Origin: Oasisia sp. SBJ-2009
Taxonomy: Eukaryota > Annelida > Polychaeta > Sabellida > Siboglinidae
DNA length: 64,000 bases
Direction: 5' to 3'
Assembly (NCBI GenBank): GCA_964017155.1
Contig: OZ024854.1
Coordinates: forward strand, 48,691,067-48,755,066
Part shown: piece by piece, positions 52,113 to 64,000 of the stretch
How the letters are laid out: every line of letters starts with the position of its first letter
Numbering within the stretch: the first letter of the stretch is position 1
Notes under the pieces: generated by a model
Told to the model about the DNA's origin: nothing
The model's database searches: none
What the model saw: the letters and a program-made list of their open reading frames with translations, nothing else
Program-made: the position numbers and the translations under genes

Positions 52113-55100
52113 CGTAGACTGCTGCAGTCGGCCGTGCACGCTGCAGTGTGACAAAGAACGTTTCGCGGCTACGTCGCCTGTATAAATTTACTGAAAACTG
52201 CTTTTAAAGCTTGCGTGTAACGGTTGAATTAATTGTTTGACGACTCGCGACTATTCGGTCCTATCTCGGCAAACATGTCACGCACTATGTGACCGCAAAT
52301 TATGGTCTACACGCCGCTCGAATAATTAACAATTAATGCACACACAGTGAAGACATCATGAATATTAGTTGTCCCTGTCGAAACGGTTGATGTGGGACCT
52401 CGCGTCAACAGACAAGAGCGCCTGGTAACCGGTCGAATCCACGAAGGACATCAAATATGGATGGATGCCCAGTGTCGCCACAAATTCACTGAAGCATGAC
52501 GCTCCCGTCCGTCCACCACGCAGTCGTGTAGGCTTGTGGTCCAGTGTCAGAGATCAGGGTCGCTGCCTCGGTTCACAAGCCACCTTTGGGATGGTATCTG
52601 CGTGCGTGGTGCCAGCGTGGGCAGGAAGTGAATGCATGTGTAGCTGTGGATGTTCAAGAACGAGTACAATAAATATCACTCCTATTCGCGCGAAGGCCGC
52701 TGGGGTTGAACTGTGTTCGTTACCGCAATTCTTCTCGAGAACTGAGCGACCACTAGGGAGAAGGCGTCCCTGGTGGTCTCTGGTCCCCTGGTGCTAGACC
52801 CACATCAAGGTAGTAAATTAACTCGTTCGATTTGACACAGTGCACCGATTAAACAACGTATCCAATAACAGATTATAATAATATTACACTTCAGTGCCTA
52901 TAAATGATCACGCAGACAGCGGGGATGCAATTTGTTTGAAAAGTACGGTAACATAATAAGTTGAACTAATAATGTTTAAATAGTTCAGTATTGGACCATC
53001 ATGATAATGTGGAAAAAGGTTTGTGTTGAAAACGTCAGCCGAAAACTTATGTGACTTAATTGATTTCTGCGGCAGTGTACGCGGCAAACGTCAACTTGTG
53101 TGTACTGTATGTAGAGAATGAACCACGTGATACGTGGGCTAACAGAATGAGTCTCCCAAGAGTTGATGTCCTCAAAAGGCGCATATCGCCTCTCTCGGCT
53201 TCTGGCTGTGGACTGTCTCTTGTGACGTCCTCTACTCTGTGTGTAGGAGAGGACGCAGTTGTTGCCATGCGTCAAACGTCTACCCAGGTTACCCTAGGGT
53301 TGCTGGAAGACACCCCTTAACCGAGCCCTGCCAGGGCCCGGGGGAGGTCCTGAACATCTGTTGAACGGTGTATCACGCCGTCGTCGTATCCATAACTCCG
53401 ATAGTCTGACGTGATACACACCAATATATGTGGTTAATAACAAGAATTGTACAGTTAAGGATCGTAAAATAGATGGGTTTGTGTAATACCAGAGAACACG
53501 AGTTGGTGTTGCTCTGTGATCCTCTGGGGCCCGGTGCTGCTACCAGATCCCACAGCTAATCAGGCTGATGCCTCGCGCTGACCAGTCGCCATTGCCCCGA
53601 GGAGACAGCGATGAACCAAGTCTTGGCAGAGGCTAAGTTCTGCCAGACATCTTCTGCCAACACTGGGAGCCAGGCTTCAAGGAATCCGTACAGTTTTTCC
53701 ACCACCACAATGTGCTTTAAGTTTAATGAACCGACTAACCCCAATGAACCTTATCTACAGGTTTTGGTTGTTAGAAGACGGCCAAATTACGGAACGAAAT
53801 ATTATGATTAATGAACAGATTTGTAGTAAAAAATTGTAGAATATATCTACTCCGCGGTGTGTGCGTGCGTGCAAGATTTTCCACTTGAAATAAATAAATG
53901 TCAACAAGACAAAGAAAACAATTCCAGTTGTTAATTCTTATTTTACTAACATCATCATAAATAACCATCCATCAGTATAAACAGTTACACATAACATAAA
54001 TACACGGCAGTGCTGAGAGAAAATAAGTTGGTGTCATGATTTGAGAAGCGACACCATCGACGTGTGTCAGGCCTTCACCTGCTGTTGTGAGACGATCAGA
54101 GAAACAGTTTTTGCTTTATTCAAACAAATAACTGGACAGTAATTGTAGTTATTAACAGGATCTATGCCATGCCAACAGCTCATGACGTCATACTGTCACA
54201 TATCTATCAACTAGCACCTTCACCTGTACAGTTCCAGCAATGCCTTATTGTCAACATTTTTGGTAGAGCCAACAACATCATCTCACGCTAAGGAATTAAT
54301 TTATACACATCAGAAAACATGCACATACGACACTGATAGAAAACTAACGAAGACACTCGATATTTGACGTCACATTCATGTTCCATTGATGCACCTTAGT
54401 AAAATACAAACAGATGTGCTTTGACTAAAGGTAAACACAGCCTACGATATATAACCATGATCTGCTATATTCCTTTAAATCATCTCTAAAACAATTACAC
54501 AGTCATTGTCTTATTGACAAAATTGTTGTCTACTGATTTTCAACAGATATGCTGTTCACTGCGAGTCGCCGATTAAGATTATTGTGCCCTTGACATAATG
54601 TTAAATTCGTTCAACCGACTGAAAGGTAATAACGTATAGCAGACATAAACTAAATTAAACAACTTCAAAAATGTACTCATCATGGCAAGATGGTTAGTCA
54701 GGCGTTGGCTGCGGAACAGGTGCTGAATAAAAAGTTGCCGTTTAAAACCTACAACATGTACTTTAGCAACACACACACTTCCACTTCAGTTTCTACAACG
54801 TAATATCGTTTGTGCGCTGACAAACGCCACTGCTTTATATGTAAAAATACACTAACTAACACACGTGCAGTAGGATCCTTTGAAAATCATTGCCACTTAA
54901 TGGGTCTGTATAAAATTATCAGAAAGAACATGTGCCTGCTAGAACCTTAAAAAATCAAGATGCTCTCATAAATTCTCACATACCACTGAGTCACTGACTA
55001 GGTTTGCTATAAAGTATCAAATTCAGCAAACATGTAATTAAACGCAGACATGACCTCTTAGATGATTCTCTTATAAAGCTTGGTTAATGTTGAACAAAGG

Positions 55101-56366
55101 TTGTACAAACTTGCGTTACTCCATTTAGCATACAGTAATTGCTTATCTGTACAGCTTGCAACAGTTCCCAGTGACGGGTTTTGACAAAACAGCCCCCTGT
55201 GACAAGCTTTTAACAAGACAGCCCTAGTCTGTGTAGGTCTATAGAAAGGATACTAAACAAGTAAGACCAACACACATATCTGACATCTCACGACCGTAAA
55301 CTGTTAAAATGTTTCACCATTTTGACCTCAACACTTGGTCCTCTTAAATGTAGATTTTTATAATTTTGACTTCTCATTGAAAACAGAACATAGATGTCTA
55401 TAAATGCATGTAACCATTGAATGTAAATGCTTCATTAGTGTAAATGTTTCATAATTATGACTTGTCCACATCATGGTCCCAAGACATATATGGTCGCTTC
55501 AGGCTGGAAATGTTTCAAGTGCTTCATGATTACGACTTGCCCTCAATACCAACAACATTCCTGGTTCAACTATGTCTCCAGAAGCCTCCAGAGATGCGTC
55601 TAAAACAGCGTTGAAACAGACAAGCATTAGCAACCTTCATCCATCACCCCTCACATGGAATTGGGATATAATCTTGCAACTAACTGTCCATTAAACAACT
55701 AAATTCATGCTGTCTGCTGCCATGGTGACACTTGGCGTTTTAGAATAAGAAATGTGTGGCATTTTAGAGTAAGAAATGTGTGTGTGCGTTAGTGTGCATA
55801 TATTACCACCGCGTTAGTGTGCATGTATTACTTATCTGCTGTTTTTATCAAATAATTTTATTGTTTTTTGTACATGTCGCAGTAATGTCTGTTCTTACCC
55901 GAGATAAATTTCTCAACTCCATAGTTGAGACAATAAAGCATTGGCTTATCATATGAGGTACTGACAGTACACAATAAAGGAGACAGGGTTGTGGGATTTG
56001 CCGACACATTCACAACGGTGATCATAAATACTTGGTTCACAAAGGTACAAAGCCAGGTGATCACATTTAAGACCAGCAACAGGGAATCACAAACTGTCTA
56101 CATCTTGACAAATCAAAGACAACTGGAGAATCCATAATTATTAGCTGGTTAAATGATAAATAATTTATCATTTGTAAAAAGACAGCTGGTGAATTTACAT
56201 GCTATTCAAGTCTCCTTAGGGATTAGACCAAAGTCTCCTGAATACCAAGTAACAGGACAATTGTTTTTACTATTTCTGAAAAAAATCAATAGTTTAGACT
56301 GACCCAGGTTGACTTTAATTGTGAGTTGGCTGCATTACCATGGTAAGTAAAATTTGCTAAATCTGC
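52113..56366. other. Intergenic region between PBRM1 and the CARD-CC gene
   Basis: It should hold the PBRM1 3' UTR (right part; an AATAAA on the minus strand near 55858) and the CARD-CC promoter (left part). Open frames at 52465-52797 and 53060-53320 have no recognisable domains. GC-richer sequence at 53270-53760 could be a transposon fragment. Confidence 0.45.

Positions 56367-64000
<7,634 letters not shown>

Noticed and set aside
52465..53320. Plus-strand frames as possible genes
   Set aside because: No recognisable domain, no splice or start context, and composition like intergenic DNA.

Overview
This window is animal nuclear DNA from an invertebrate. Short GC-rich coding exons with GT-AG boundaries sit in AT-rich introns, and there are many non-LTR retrotransposon relics, DNA-transposon relics, a tRNA-derived SINE and very large micro- and minisatellites. 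The species cannot be named from the sequence. All three protein genes lie on the minus strand, head to tail, so gene order reads from right to left. Exon boundaries were set by hand from splice consensus, reading-frame phase and remembered family alignments; no transcript or database was consulted.

Right side (56367-64000): the last seven coding exons of polybromo-1 (PBRM1), a subunit of the PBAF chromatin remodeller. They cover the HMG box, a Gln/Pro-rich linker and the conserved C-terminus. Two 20-bp minisatellites lie in its introns. One of them (56921-57340) is 21 copies of the 5' splice site of the penultimate coding exon.

Middle (38188-52112): a complete five-exon gene for a 469-residue protein with an N-terminal CARD, a long coiled coil and a basic Ser/Thr/Pro-rich tail. 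I cannot assign it to a named family. It looks like a CARD-coiled-coil signalling adaptor. Its 9.9-kb second intron holds a stack of nested LINEs, a transposon with a TTCTATAGAA core, a perfect 94-bp palindrome and a 34-nt perfect inverted repeat. A tRNA-derived SINE sits about 27 nt from its last 3' splice site.

Left side (6513-32525): 22 phase-compatible exons (about 1,604 codons) of an ABCA3-like full-size ABC transporter, from the start codon to the Walker A half of the second nucleotide-binding domain. The rest of that domain was not found and probably lies beyond position 1. Its introns carry tandem arrays that begin at splice sites: a 33-bp in-frame donor array at exon 1, a 24-bp array at the exon 5 donor, a 64-bp array duplicating the exon 22 acceptor, and a (GGGC)n tract filling most of intron 17. 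They also carry hAT, LINE and terminal-inverted-repeat elements.

The most unusual feature of the window is the repeated amplification of splice-site DNA into tandem arrays, in two unrelated genes. Next are the uncharacterised CARD-coiled-coil gene and the nested transposons, whose insertion history can be reconstructed from target-site duplications and an empty copy. No CRISPR array, prokaryotic operon or intact tRNA/rRNA gene was seen.
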